Notes: generated by a model from the letters alone, not told the origin. A stretch of DNA of 64,000 nt from Bacillus sp. EAC (GCF_002156875.1 NZ_NCSY01000004.1:186001-250000); one strand, 5' to 3'; counted from the first letter of the stretch, positions 25,784 through 35,579 are shown. Made by a program: numbers and translations.

Positions 25784-26350
25784 ATGACATTTGAACAATG
25801 TATGAAGGTAAACGAATTGATGACGGGGTTCAATAAGCAATGGTTTATCGCAGGTGGATGGGCAATTGATTTATTTATAGGAAGTCAATCAAGGCAACAT
25901 AAAGATATAGAAATTGCAATTGCACGTAAGGATCAAATAGATTTGAAGAATTATCTAATTGATTGGGAATTTAATAAGGTTACTAAAGGTGTAGTTTCTT
26001 TATGGGAAGATGAATATTTGGAGTTGCCAATTCATGAAATTCATGGAAGTAATATTGCATTAAATGTAAGCCTTGAAGTCTTATTAAATGAAATTGAAGA
26101 TAATAAATGGAAGTTTAGGAGAGATAAATCAATTTTTTGTGAACTAGAATCACTCTGGAGTTACTCTAAACAAGGAATTCCTTTTCTAAATCCAGAAATA
26201 GTTCTCTTATATAAAGTTAGTAATACGAGGGACAAAGATCACCAAGATTTTATGAATGTAAGAAAATATCTGGATGATTCAAAGAAATTATGGCTTCGAG
26301 AGGCAATTTCACACCATCAACCTAAACATTTGTGGTTGCAATATTTATAA
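25784..26350 (+). CDS. Nucleotidyltransferase-fold protein, aminoglycoside adenylyltransferase-like
   Basis: 188 residues from ATG 25784 behind GGAGG (25774-25778). The motif FIAGGWAIDLFIG followed by QHKDIEIAI gives the nucleotidyltransferase G-G...D-x-E site, with the paired acidic residues in KDIEIAI. The late block LNPEIVLLYKVSNTRDKDHQDF is shared with lincosamide and aminoglycoside nucleotidyltransferases and with chromosomal relatives of unknown substrate. Drug resistance cannot be assumed. Monocistronic. Confidence 0.78.
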   Translation: MTFEQCMKVNELMTGFNKQWFIAGGWAIDLFIGSQSRQHKDIEIAIARKDQIDLKNYLIDWEFNKVTKGVVSLWEDEYLELPIHEIHGSNIALNVSLEVLLNEIEDNKWKFRRDKSIFCELESLWSYSKQGIPFLNPEIVLLYKVSNTRDKDHQDFMNVRKYLDDSKKLWLREAISHHQPKHLWLQYL

Positions 26351-26400
26351 TTTAGTTTTTTGAATGAAAGTAAAATTAAAAATCTGATTGGAGTGTAATG

Positions 26401-26713
26401 ATGAACTTAAATAAAGTATTTTGAAGATTTTTCAATCATAGAATCAGAGGGAAGCACTTCAGAGAGTTCCGTTCCAGGAGCATTTTTTAGAAAGGGGCCA
26501 CTATGTGTGATTCTTTTTTGGTACCTATTTATCTGTTCATTATTATTAATAATCTTTTATTTTGTAAGTAAAAAAATTTCAGAGCACTTTGACCGTTACT
26601 TGATAATCGTAATTTTATTTGGATTAATTATAAATATATCAAATAAATTACTAATCCTCTTATTAATCTTATATATCATCTTCATCTTAATGAAAATAAA
26701 AAAATTCGAATAA
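26401..26713 (+). pseudogene. Small membrane protein gene broken by a one-base frameshift
   Basis: GGAG (26390-26393) and ATG 26401 open a frame MNLNKVF that stops at 26421-26423. If one T of the TTTT run at 26419-26422 is dropped, the frame continues as EDFSIIESEGSTS... through GAFFRKGPLC and two hydrophobic segments to the stop at 26711-26713, about 103 residues. The good ribosome site and the continuous downstream frame suggest a recent inactivation, a sequencing error or slippage in the T tract. Product family not recognised. Confidence 0.55.
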
Positions 26714-26993
26714 GTTTCACTAGGAAACCTGGTTTAAGAATCAAAAGTACCTTTTTTTATTAGACAGAATCATGACTTTGATGCGGAAATAAAGGGAAAT
26801 CAAACAAAAACCTGGAAAGTAATAATAAAGTTTCGAAAAGGATAAATCCAAATTGTACTTTCTGGAATCAAAAAAACATCTTGATCTTTTTTCATACTTA
26901 GGTCTGATGTGAAATGATACTGAGGGATGTTATCCATTTTTTGTATTAGCCATAAAATGAGATTGTTAGAATCTTATTTTGGAGGCTATATAA

Positions 26994-27713
26994 ATGAAAA
27001 AGCCATTTTTTATCGCTTTAATAATCTGTACGTCATTATTCCTTACAACTGGTTGTAATATAATTGATAATGGTAATGTGAAAGAAGAATCAATTTCTGT
27101 TAAAAAAGATAAAGCAAAAGAGCTTGATGTGGATCTGAACTTAGGTGTTGGAGAAATGACAGTTAAGCAAGGGACAAATGAGTGGGTAAAAGGTAATATT
27201 AGCTATAATAATAAAAACTTAAAGCCAAAAGTTTCATATGATTTAAAGGGTACAACTGGGAAAGTACAAATCAATCAGACTAAAAAGCATTTTTCAAATG
27301 TAAAAATAGGTAAAAAAATAAATAAATGGGATTTAGAGCTATCAAACAAAGTTCCAATCAATCTCGATGTAAATACAGGTGCTTCTAAAACGAATCTGGA
27401 TTTACAAGGTTTAAATCTAAAAAAAATAGATATTGAAACAGGTGTAGGAGAACTTAATGTAAATTTAGGCGGAGATTGGAAACATAATTTAGAAGCTAAT
27501 ATTGAAACTGGGGTAGGGAAAACTACTATTACAGTCCCATCCGATATAGGCGTCAAAATTGTTTCAAGTAAAGGAATTGGAAAGTCTAATGTGATCGACT
27601 TGATCTCAAAGGGAAATGGCGTATTTGTAAACGAAGCATATAAGGATGCTACAGTAATTATGACAGTTAATATGGATATGGGGATAGGCGAAGTTACATT
27701 TAATTTAGAATGA
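26994..27713 (+). CDS. Lipoprotein with toast-rack (LiaF/DUF2154-like) beta-solenoid domain
   Basis: 239 residues. The signal peptide ends in a lipobox (LTTGC, Cys21), so the protein is anchored to the outer face of the membrane. Repeated LGVGEMTV, TGASKTNLDL, TGVGELNVNL, TGVGKTTITV and MGIGEVTFNL strands form the toast-rack pattern of YvlB/LiaF-type domains. These domains occur in envelope-stress proteins; no specific role can be given. GGAGG precedes the ATG. Confidence 0.8.
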   Translation: MKKPFFIALIICTSLFLTTGCNIIDNGNVKEESISVKKDKAKELDVDLNLGVGEMTVKQGTNEWVKGNISYNNKNLKPKVSYDLKGTTGKVQINQTKKHFSNVKIGKKINKWDLELSNKVPINLDVNTGASKTNLDLQGLNLKKIDIETGVGELNVNLGGDWKHNLEANIETGVGKTTITVPSDIGVKIVSSKGIGKSNVIDLISKGNGVFVNEAYKDATVIMTVNMDMGIGEVTFNLE

Positions 27714-27726
27714 TTTAATGTTTAGC

Positions 27727-27755
27727 AGTGGACTGTTTCAGATGGACAGTCCACT
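27727..27755 (+). terminator. Hairpin terminator after the toast-rack lipoprotein
   Basis: AGTGGACTGT / ACAGTCCACT around a nine-base loop, with a short weak T tract. Confidence 0.65.
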
Positions 27756-27788
27756 ATTTCATAATAGATCTTTTTTAGGAGGGATATC

Positions 27789-28634
27789 ATGTTGAAGGAA
27801 GCGATCAGTTCAGTAGTTGAATGTATGGCATCAAATATGGATATGTATGAAATCCAAAGAATTCAAACAGAACATCGATTTAAATTAGCTGAGTTTTGGA
27901 ATATTAAAGAAGGTAGCAAGGTTTTAGAAATTGGTTGTGGTCAAGGAGATACTACTGCAGTTTTAGCCTATTTAGTAGGACAAAATGGGTTTGTTCAAGG
28001 AATTGATATTGGTTCACCTACATATGGCAGCCCGATTTCTATTGGAGATTCAGCGAAGTATTTAATGAATTCAAGTATAGGGAAGCAAATAAAAATAGAT
28101 TTTGAGATTGATATACTCTCTCATGAGGTGGACTTTGCTGAACATGAATTTGACTACATTGTATTGTCCCATTGTTCATGGTACTTAAAATCAATTGAAG
28201 AATTCACTGCGGTGTTGCGTAAGGTAAAGAAATGGGGAAAAAAACTATGCTTCGCAGAATGGGACACTAGAATTACGAAGCTTGAGCAATATCCCCATTT
28301 ATTGTCTATTCTAATACAAGCACAATACGAGTCACTTAAACAAGAAAGTGAATCAAATATACGTACCTTATTAACACCTAATGATATTGTGTCAATTACT
28401 GATAAATCTGGATGGATGATTAGTCGTGAAACAGTAATCTTTTCCCCTGAATTACAGGATGGTAATTGGGAAGTAAATAAAACATTAGACGATTTTGAAA
28501 TTGAACTACAAGAGATTAATCAAATTCCAGCTAAATTAAATGGACTAATACATTCAGAAATTAAGATGCTAGAAGAGTTTATTAAATTGAATGAAATTAA
28601 GCCTTTGTCTGTCTTTGCATTTGTTGGAGAATGA
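27789..28634 (+). CDS. Class I SAM-dependent methyltransferase
   Basis: 281 residues. Motif I is VLEIGCGQGDTTAVLA (about residues 46-61), followed by acidic GIDIGSP (motif II) and FDYIVLSHCSWYL (motif IV); the Rossmann core ends near residue 170. The C-terminal 110 residues are helical and may cap the substrate site. AGGAGGG precedes the ATG. The substrate is unknown and no pathway genes are adjacent. Confidence 0.82.
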   Translation: MLKEAISSVVECMASNMDMYEIQRIQTEHRFKLAEFWNIKEGSKVLEIGCGQGDTTAVLAYLVGQNGFVQGIDIGSPTYGSPISIGDSAKYLMNSSIGKQIKIDFEIDILSHEVDFAEHEFDYIVLSHCSWYLKSIEEFTAVLRKVKKWGKKLCFAEWDTRITKLEQYPHLLSILIQAQYESLKQESESNIRTLLTPNDIVSITDKSGWMISRETVIFSPELQDGNWEVNKTLDDFEIELQEINQIPAKLNGLIHSEIKMLEEFIKLNEIKPLSVFAFVGE

Positions 28635-28732
28635 TTTGTTTATATAAAGATGAATAAAATTTAAGCAACTAAAAAGTAATTATAAAATAGTAACGGATTT
28701 TCTTTGCTGGGAGAAAACAATAAAAAAACATT

Positions 28733-28772
28733 AAAATGGCAACGAATTAACATGTTAATTTGTTGCCATTTT
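28733..28772. terminator. Long palindrome, probable bidirectional terminator
   Basis: AAAATGGCAACGAATTAA pairs with TTAATTTGTTGCCATTTT (18-base arms) around CATG. Confidence 0.7.
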
Positions 28773-28774
28773 AT

Positions 28775-29029
28775 ATTGATTTTTTAATATATCGCGTAAA
28801 CAGCGGTATAATTAACAGAATTTTATCAAAGTGCAATATTCATTGTTGTTGCTGCTAGTATGCAATTTCAAAGTATTAAAAATTATTGAATAAGTTGATG
28901 TAGTGATTTTAGTAGGGGTGGATCTAATATTTTAGTTACATTTGTACTGTTATTGAAAATATGTTCATTAATTTAACATTCCTAGTCGCTATACTTTATA
29001 TGATTTTTGGTTTTAAAAGTTTCTTACTA
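28775..29029. other. Gene-free stretch, possible decayed membrane gene
   Basis: No frame has a ribosome site. Short hydrophobic pieces (for example INLTFLVAILYMIFGF, near 28968-29017) suggest the remains of a membrane protein gene, but no family can be named. Confidence 0.25.
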
Positions 29030-29265
29030 AGCACACTAATAATAAAGAGTGCTATTGGAACGGATATGCGAGACTCCTGTGGGAGTAGCGGATGAGACCC
29101 CGCAAGGCGTCAAAAGGTAGGCATGCTAATACTACGACGTCCTGTCGGAACGCATGCATGACCCACATCGTGTGGGCTCAAGGCTTATCGCTCGCCCCAC
29201 GGAAAGCGAGAATCCTGGAGTGGAAATCGAGAAAATTCCATTTTAAATAGAGTCAAATTTTACTT
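29030..29265 (+). repeat. Dispersed palindromic repeat with inserted module (copy 5, plus orientation)
   Basis: GCGAGACTCCTGTGGGAGTA and GATGAGACCCCGC match the core. Between core halves lies an extra module: GGCATGCTAATACTACGACG, GTCGGAACGCATGC and CCCACATCGTGTGGG, each part of nested inverted repeats. The copy closes with CACGGAAAGCGAGAATCCTG. The same module occurs at 38241 and 52187. Confidence 0.82.
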
Positions 29266-29531
29266 TTTTTCTTTACTAATGATATGAAAATGGTCTCAGA
29301 TAATAGCTTATTGGAGTAAAAAAGTTGATTATACGAACAGACAGTCAAAAAAACGAATGAGATGTTTCTAAGTTGTAAATTTTTTCATAAAACAGAAAAA
29401 AATTTCAAAAATGAGTAGAAAGCAATCTATAATTTTTATAAGGGTAAACTAAGTAATAAAAACCATAACACGAAATATAAAAATCAATGAAGCTATTCGA
29501 TAAAATTATTTAAAGAATTCAGGTGAAATGA

Positions 29532-30221
29532 ATGCAAGAAAAAATACTAATAGTAGACGATGAAAAGAGTATTGTTGATCCATTGACCTATGCATTTCGT
29601 AGAGAGGGATTTCAAGTAGAAAATGCCTTTAATGGAAAAGAGGCATTAGAAAAAATATCCGTCTTTAAACCGGATATTATGATATCGGATATTATGATGC
29701 CTGTTATGAATGGACTGGACTTATGTAGACAAATAGATGATAAAGACGGAATGGGAATCATTTTACTTACTGCTAAGGACGATATTATAGATCGTGTATT
29801 AGGACTAGAGTTTGGAGCAGATGACTATCTAACAAAACCATTTGATATTAGAGAATTGTTAGCTAGAACAAGGTCACTATTACGGAGGCTGAAAAAACCT
29901 TCCATTGCTGAAGAAAAGAAAGTGATTTCATTTAATGATTTAGAGGTCATTCTTCACCAAAGGAAAGTAATGAAAAGTGGAAAGACAATTGATTTAACAC
30001 CTAAAGAATATGATTTATTAGTACTTCTAATTTCAAATAAAGAAAGAATTTTTCGTCGCGATGAACTTCTAGATTTGGTATGGGGGATCGAATACATTGG
30101 AGGAACGCGAACTGTTGATATTCATATCCAACGCTTACGTAAAAAATTAGGATCACCTCATCAGCATATCATTCAGACAGTTTTTGGAATCGGATATAAA
30201 ATGTCAGGTGACGTTAAATGA
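29532..30221 (+). CDS. OmpR-family response regulator
   Basis: 229 residues. The receiver domain holds the acidic pair near residue 9-10 (DDEKS), phospho-acceptor Asp53 (DIMISDIMMP) and the Lys in YLTKPF. The winged-helix DNA-binding domain covers about 130-228 (LTPKEYDLLVLL, then RTVDIHIQRLRKKLG). AGGTGA precedes the ATG, and its stop overlaps the kinase start by four bases. It probably controls the downstream lipoprotein and CapA genes, among others. Confidence 0.93.
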   Translation: MQEKILIVDDEKSIVDPLTYAFRREGFQVENAFNGKEALEKISVFKPDIMISDIMMPVMNGLDLCRQIDDKDGMGIILLTAKDDIIDRVLGLEFGADDYLTKPFDIRELLARTRSLLRRLKKPSIAEEKKVISFNDLEVILHQRKVMKSGKTIDLTPKEYDLLVLLISNKERIFRRDELLDLVWGIEYIGGTRTVDIHIQRLRKKLGSPHQHIIQTVFGIGYKMSGDVK

Positions 30222-31675
30222 AACTAAGTATTAAAGTGAAATCTAGCTTGTTTTTGGCGGTATTATTAATCGGTACCGTATTTGTATTAAGTTTATTAGT
30301 CCTTCAGGGGATTAAACAAAATCAACAAAAACAAACGGAAAATCTACTTTCACAACAAAGTAAGTTAGCGAATGTATATGTAAAGCAAGTTTATTTAAGT
30401 CAAACAGATGAAGACCAAAGTTTGTTTTTTAAACAATATGGAAAAGAGATAGCAAGACAAATCGGAATTATAAGTAGCTTGCACGTTACAATCTTTAATA
30501 TGTCGGGAAAAGTAGTTGGAGACTCCTTACCATTAGAGACATCTAGTGATAATCAAGATACATTAAAATATGCTTTAAAAGGGAAAGTTGCCTATCAGGA
30601 ACAAGATGATACACTTTCTTATTTTGCACCAATCTACAGTACAAATAATCAAATCGGTGTTGTTCAGTTTGACTACTCTTTATATGAGAATAAAAAATTT
30701 TACGATGCGACAATTAAACTTTTTATAAAAATTGGTTGTAGTATTATTGCGATCAGTTTTATTATAGGGTACTTTTTCTTCAATTCACTTGTATCAAGTA
30801 TATTAAAGCTGAGAAGGGTGACTGAAGAAATAAAATTAGGTAACTATCCTACACAGTCGGTTATTAATCGAAAAGATGAGTTAGGTTATTTAAGCCAGGC
30901 CATTTTTTATATGAGTAATGAAATTCAGAAGAATATTAAAGGTATGCAGCAAGAACAAGATAATCTTCAATTAGCAGTTGAAAAGTTAAAGATACTTGAA
31001 AAACAGCAAAAGCAATTTATAGGATCAATTACGCATGAATTTAAAACACCTTTAACTGTTATACGGGCTTATATTGATTTAATAGAAATGTATTCAGATG
31101 ATCCTAAGTTATTAGAAGAGGCGATGGGAAATATCAGTAAGGAATCTATGCGCTTGTATGAAATGGTTGAAAAAATATTAAAATTAGCTGAACTAGAAAA
31201 GTATGACTTTGAACTTTATAAAGAAAAAGTTGATGTAAAAGAACAATTGGACGATTTATGTTCTCGAATGAATGGGAAAGCAACTAAATTTGGTTTAACT
31301 CTGCATACTGAACTTGAACATGCCAATATTTTAATTGATAAAGAAAGTCTCACTTTAATCTTTATGAACTTATTAGATAACGCAATTAAATATAATAAAT
31401 CAAATGGGAATATAAACGTATCAAACAAAATAATCGATTCTCGAGTGAGTATTAGCATTAAAGATTCGGGGATTGGAATTCCAGCAGATGTTTTTGATAA
31501 AATCTTCGAACCATTTTTCACTGTAAATAAAGATCGCTCTCGTCAATCAGGTGGATCAGGATTAGGACTTGCCCTGACAAAGGACTTAATTGAAAAGCAG
31601 AATGGAACAATAATTGTTGAATCTAAAGAAGGAATTGGTACAGAATTTATCATTACATTTCCGATAATGAGGTAA
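30218..31675 (+). CDS. Sensor histidine kinase partner
   Basis: 485 residues: membrane helix 1 (about 8-30), an extracytoplasmic sensor region (31-167), membrane helix 2 (168-190), HAMP (190-245), dimerisation/phosphoacceptor helix with His273 (SITHEFKTPLTV), then the ATPase domain with N box NLLDNAIKYN, G1 DSGIGIP and G2 GGSGLGLAL. All catalytic boxes are present. Translationally coupled to the response regulator. The sensed signal is unknown. Confidence 0.93.
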   Translation: MKLSIKVKSSLFLAVLLIGTVFVLSLLVLQGIKQNQQKQTENLLSQQSKLANVYVKQVYLSQTDEDQSLFFKQYGKEIARQIGIISSLHVTIFNMSGKVVGDSLPLETSSDNQDTLKYALKGKVAYQEQDDTLSYFAPIYSTNNQIGVVQFDYSLYENKKFYDATIKLFIKIGCSIIAISFIIGYFFFNSLVSSILKLRRVTEEIKLGNYPTQSVINRKDELGYLSQAIFYMSNEIQKNIKGMQQEQDNLQLAVEKLKILEKQQKQFIGSITHEFKTPLTVIRAYIDLIEMYSDDPKLLEEAMGNISKESMRLYEMVEKILKLAELEKYDFELYKEKVDVKEQLDDLCSRMNGKATKFGLTLHTELEHANILIDKESLTLIFMNLLDNAIKYNKSNGNINVSNKIIDSRVSISIKDSGIGIPADVFDKIFEPFFTVNKDRSRQSGGSGLGLALTKDLIEKQNGTIIVESKEGIGTEFIITFPIMR

Positions 31676-31759
31676 AAGTTTACATCTTAGAAACAACTAA
31701 TGACTAAAATTGAAACAAACTAAACATATCATGTAAATAGTAGGAAATAGGAGAGTGAT

Positions 31760-32809
31760 ATGGTGATTACGAAGAAACTAATTAGCTGTATTTTGCTAAG
31801 TACTGCTGTTGTTTTTGTATTAACTGGATGTGATTTGTATTACTTAAATGAGAATGTGGTTATCGAAAAAAAACATAAAAAGATTACTGTACTAACTAAA
31901 AATGAAGAAGTTGTTACAAACGATCTAGCTTTAGAGAAAATTAATCGTTATGAAGATATTAGAGGTACAGATTGGTTAGACGATAAGACAATTTTAATTG
32001 AACAAAAAAATACAAATGAACCTAAAACAGCTATGACAGATGATGGTAAATTCGTTTATCATATTAATTTATTCAATTTTGATTTATCAACTCAAACTTC
32101 GAAAGTCTTATCTGGAGAGGAGATTGGACAAATTGGTGCAATTGTCTCACCAGATAAGAAGCATATATTTTATAAACAATCGGTTGATGGAAATACAGGT
32201 ACAGGATATATTATTGATCGAAATGGAAAGAACAAAGTAAAAGTTTCAGACGTAGAGAATATTTTTGCTTTCTCAACAGAGGGTAGATGGGTTAATAATC
32301 AAGAGGTTATCTATCCAACATTAGATCAACAAATGTACACTGCCAACTTAAATGGAAAGATAACCAAAATCGATCCAAATTCGGATATTGTTTATACACT
32401 CAAAAAGAAATTAGGTAACAACAAAGTAGAATGGGTTATTCCATCTCCTAATCAAAGAAAATTTGCTATAGTAAGGAAGATTTCTCAAACAAAGAGAGAA
32501 TTATTTATTACAGGTCCTACTGGAAAAAAAACGGTCACATTGGCTAATGGAACGCAAATTTTTGGTTCGAGCTGGTCTCCTGATTCGAAGACTGTTGCAT
32601 TTTCTGTTATTTCAGAAGATAAAGGAGAACGAGGGTTATTTGTAGTTGATGTAAATACTAGAAAGATTACCCAATTATCTACTGATTTAGATGAAATATC
32701 TGGACCAATTACATGGAATCCATCTGGCAATAAATTATTAGTTTCTACAGTGATTGTTAAAAACAATAAAAATGAATTTGTAACATATGTTTTAACTTTA
32801 AAACATTAA
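31760..32809 (+). CDS. Lipoprotein with TolB-like beta-propeller
   Basis: 349 residues. The lipobox is VLTGC (Cys at about 25). Repeats such as IVSPDKKHIFYK, PSPNQRKFAIV, SWSPDSKTVAFSV and TWNPSGNKLLVS are TolB/WD40-like blades facing outside the cell. GGAG precedes the ATG 85 bases after the kinase, and the CapA-type gene follows after 63 bases, so the four genes may be one operon. Its function is not known. Confidence 0.78.
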   Translation: MVITKKLISCILLSTAVVFVLTGCDLYYLNENVVIEKKHKKITVLTKNEEVVTNDLALEKINRYEDIRGTDWLDDKTILIEQKNTNEPKTAMTDDGKFVYHINLFNFDLSTQTSKVLSGEEIGQIGAIVSPDKKHIFYKQSVDGNTGTGYIIDRNGKNKVKVSDVENIFAFSTEGRWVNNQEVIYPTLDQQMYTANLNGKITKIDPNSDIVYTLKKKLGNNKVEWVIPSPNQRKFAIVRKISQTKRELFITGPTGKKTVTLANGTQIFGSSWSPDSKTVAFSVISEDKGERGLFVVDVNTRKITQLSTDLDEISGPITWNPSGNKLLVSTVIVKNNKNEFVTYVLTLKH

Positions 32810-32872
32810 GTCCTGACTATGTTATTATAAAAATATATCTCTATTAATTTAGATTATAAGGAGAAACTACTC

Positions 32873-34090
32873 ATGAAGAGTCGAGAAAATAATTATCGGA
32901 AAATTAATAGATATAAAAAGTTCCTGATTGGAGTGCTAATAATTGCACTTTTCGGTTGTATATCGATGGTTAGTTATTTTGTTTATTCAACAATCAATCA
33001 AGAAGGACATTTTACAAAAAACAAAGAACAAAATAAAAATCAAATTGTGCAAAAACCAATCGGAAAACCAGAAAAAAATCCGGTTGAAAAGCCAATTCAA
33101 AAACCTCCTATTAAAAATCCAAATGGTATTAAACCACCAGTAAAACAAGAGTTACTTAAGACGATTAAAATTAGCGCTGCTGGGGATTTCACACTAGGCA
33201 GTGATGAAAGCTTTTATTACAAGGGATCATTTACAGAGGCAGCTGATAAAAATGGACTAGGATATTTCGTGAAGGGCTTAAATAATATTTTTAAGAAAGA
33301 TGATTTATCGACAGTAAACTTAGAAACGACATTAACTAACGCAACGAAAAAAGCTTTGAAAAAATTTCGTTTTAAAGGTGATCCTTCCTATGCCAAAATC
33401 TTAACGTATGGTGGGATAGAAGCTGTTAACCTTGCGAACAACCATAGTCATGATTATTATCAAAAAGGCTTTAATGATACGATTAATTCGTTGAATAAAC
33501 AAAAAATAGGACATTTTGGGTATAACGATAAATATATTACAACTGTAAAAGGGATTAAAATAGGTGCTCTAGGTTATGAAGGGTGGAATGATTCTCCAGA
33601 GCTTAGATTAAAAATTAATAGTGATATTCAACAACTAAGAAAAGCTGGTGTCAAAATTATCATGATTAATTTTCATTGGGGAATCGAGCGGGATTATGTA
33701 CCTAATTCTACGCAGAAAAATTTGGCCCACTATTCAATTGATCATGGCGCGGATTTAATTATTGGTCATCATCCACATGTAGTACAAGGTATTGAAGAAT
33801 ATAAAGGGAAATTTATTGTATATAGCTTAGGTAATTTTATGTTTGGTGGAAATAAAAATCCGAGTGATAAGGATACATTTGTTTTTCAACAAACATTTCA
33901 TCTGAAAAATGGAATACTAACAAATCAAAAAGACATCAAAGTAGTACCATTTTCAATTTCTTCCGTTTCATATCGTAATAACTATCAGCCTTTATTCCTA
34001 AAAGGTTCTGAAGCTATTAGAGTAAAGAAAAAAGTTGTTGAGGTATCAAATAAAATCACCGGCTCTAATTGGACTAAATACGAAAAATAA
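32873..34090 (+). CDS. CapA/PgsA-type metallophosphatase-fold protein
   Basis: 405 residues: one membrane anchor (about 16-38), a Lys/Pro-rich extracellular stalk (46-98), then a CapA-like calcineurin-fold domain. Landmarks are AAGDFTLGSDES, TVNLETTLT, NLANNHSHDY, FHWGIERDY, IIGHHPHVVQG and YSLGNFMFGG. Such proteins take part in poly-gamma-glutamate or other envelope polymer synthesis, but no capB/capC homologues are seen here. It probably acts outside the membrane in the two-component locus. AAGGAG precedes the ATG; the terminator follows. Confidence 0.88.
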   Translation: MKSRENNYRKINRYKKFLIGVLIIALFGCISMVSYFVYSTINQEGHFTKNKEQNKNQIVQKPIGKPEKNPVEKPIQKPPIKNPNGIKPPVKQELLKTIKISAAGDFTLGSDESFYYKGSFTEAADKNGLGYFVKGLNNIFKKDDLSTVNLETTLTNATKKALKKFRFKGDPSYAKILTYGGIEAVNLANNHSHDYYQKGFNDTINSLNKQKIGHFGYNDKYITTVKGIKIGALGYEGWNDSPELRLKINSDIQQLRKAGVKIIMINFHWGIERDYVPNSTQKNLAHYSIDHGADLIIGHHPHVVQGIEEYKGKFIVYSLGNFMFGGNKNPSDKDTFVFQQTFHLKNGILTNQKDIKVVPFSISSVSYRNNYQPLFLKGSEAIRVKKKVVEVSNKITGSNWTKYEK

Positions 34091-34099
34091 TAAACATAG

Positions 34100-34130
34100 A
34101 AGAACTCTTTTTTGAAGGAGTTCTTTTTTG
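34100..34130 (+). terminator. Terminator of the two-component/CapA locus
   Basis: AAGAACTC / GAGTTCTT around a loop, then six T. Confidence 0.85.
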
Positions 34131-34220
34131 TTTGTACACCATCTGTCCACTAATCGAATATATTGAAAAGGGAAAATACTTATATAGGTCTTTTTATATT
34201 TGGTTTAAGGGGATGTATGA

Positions 34221-35003
34221 ATGTCAATTAATAAAATAAAAGTGACTAAAAATGACACGAAATTTGATGTCATCTCAAATCCGAGTACACAATGGATCTG
34301 GAATGAAATCCTTCAAAATAGATGGGAAGAACAAACCTTTAAAATATTTGATCGATTTTTAAAACCAGAAAAATCATATTTTGATATAGGTGCTTGGATT
34401 GGACCAACTGTTTTATATGGTGCGAATCGAGCAAAGCGAGTTTATGGGGTTGAACCTGACCCAATTGCATATCATGAGCTACTAACAAATGTGATCATGA
34501 ATCCAGAAATTGCTTCAAAGGTTATTTGTATTAATGCAGCTGTAGCGGAAAAAACTGAGGATAAAAAATTATATATGCGTCACCATTTCGGAGATTCAAC
34601 CTCTAGTATGATTCCAACAATCTCCTCAGAGAATTATTGTAAGATTAGAGCGGTAACGATTAATGACTTAATAAAACAGCATAATATTGAGGATATCAAT
34701 TTTATAAAAATGGATATTGAAGGTGGAGAATACTCCTTAATCCCCTTTATACAGTCTTATTTAGAAGAAAATCATCCTACATTATACTTGTCTATTCACC
34801 CAGGATTTTTAAGTCAACATTACAGTCTAACGTTAACTGAAAATGAAGTTGCCGAAAAATTAAAAAATCAAACAGAAAATATGCTTAATCATTTAAGTAT
34901 TTATAAAAATATATACGATATTCATGGTAATCAAGTTAAGAAAGAGGATGTATTTCAAATAAATAATACTGGAGAGTTTGTATTTACAAATGAAACTTGG
35001 TAA
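34221..35003 (+). CDS. FkbM-family methyltransferase
   Basis: 260 residues with the FkbM pattern: FDIGAWIGPTVLYGANRA (SAM loop), VYGVEPDP, then the diagnostic FIKMDIEGGEYSLIPF. FkbM enzymes methylate hydroxyls of sugars, lipids or natural products. Neighbours give no pathway. AAGGGG precedes the ATG; monocistronic with its own hairpin. Confidence 0.85.
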   Translation: MSINKIKVTKNDTKFDVISNPSTQWIWNEILQNRWEEQTFKIFDRFLKPEKSYFDIGAWIGPTVLYGANRAKRVYGVEPDPIAYHELLTNVIMNPEIASKVICINAAVAEKTEDKKLYMRHHFGDSTSSMIPTISSENYCKIRAVTINDLIKQHNIEDINFIKMDIEGGEYSLIPFIQSYLEENHPTLYLSIHPGFLSQHYSLTLTENEVAEKLKNQTENMLNHLSIYKNIYDIHGNQVKKEDVFQINNTGEFVFTNETW

Positions 35004-35020
35004 TAAATTTTAAAATAGGT

Positions 35021-35050
35021 ATTACTTCTCATTTGAAGTAATGCTTTTAT
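35021..35050 (+). terminator. Terminator after the FkbM gene
   Basis: ATTACTTC / GAAGTAAT with a six-base loop, then GCTTTTATTTT. Confidence 0.75.
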
Positions 35051-35138
35051 TTTAGGAAGGAATTTCCTCTTTATTAGAGAATTATTGGAATAACCATAAA
35101 GTAAGATAATGACCAAATAAAATATAGGAGGAATAAGA

Positions 35139-35426
35139 ATGGACTTGAAATTTATTGCTTTCCTTAGTTTTATTTTCGTATCGTTGATTTTATCAGTTTG
35201 GTTAGAAATTAAAATGCAAAAAAATACGAAAAATATTTTGGCAACGATGTCAATCGCATTTAATATCAATCTTCTAGTCTTGGGAAGTGCAAGCGTATGG
35301 TGGCTATTTTATGCGGGTGATGGTTTTAGTTTATTTTCTGGTGTTCATTTTTTAATAGTAGCTTTCTGTTGTATTTTTTTAGTTAATATTTTAGTTATGC
35401 TAGTGTTAAGGTATCGAACAGCTTAA
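35139..35426 (+). CDS. Three-helix membrane protein, unknown function
   Basis: 95 residues with hydrophobic segments at about 5-22, 36-58 and 68-90. No motif that I recognise. GGAGGAAT lies upstream of the ATG. A hairpin terminator lies about 150 bases downstream. Confidence 0.6.
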   Translation: MDLKFIAFLSFIFVSLILSVWLEIKMQKNTKNILATMSIAFNINLLVLGSASVWWLFYAGDGFSLFSGVHFLIVAFCCIFLVNILVMLVLRYRTA

Positions 35427-35579
35427 ATAAGCTGCGTTTCATTAGATTTATAAACAGGTCATTAAGCGAAAAAAAATAGCATGTTAAATTAATTAAATTG
35501 TTCCATAAATGAATTATCGGATTCTAGTAAGTTCAGTTGTATACTATTAGGTGGAGTTGTACTTCTATTGAAATAAAAA

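Noticed and set aside
25784-26350. Acquired aminoglycoside resistance gene
   Set aside because: The fold matches nucleotidyltransferases, but there is no mobile element or atypical composition, and chromosomal relatives of unknown substrate are common.
29030-29265. Possible CRISPR-like or structured RNA gene because of dense inverted repeats
   Set aside because: There are no regularly spaced direct repeats; the sequence is one copy of the dispersed palindromic family.
34955-35269. 104-codon frame on the minus strand across the FkbM end and membrane protein start
   Set aside because: It overlaps two plus-strand genes and a terminator and has no ribosome site.
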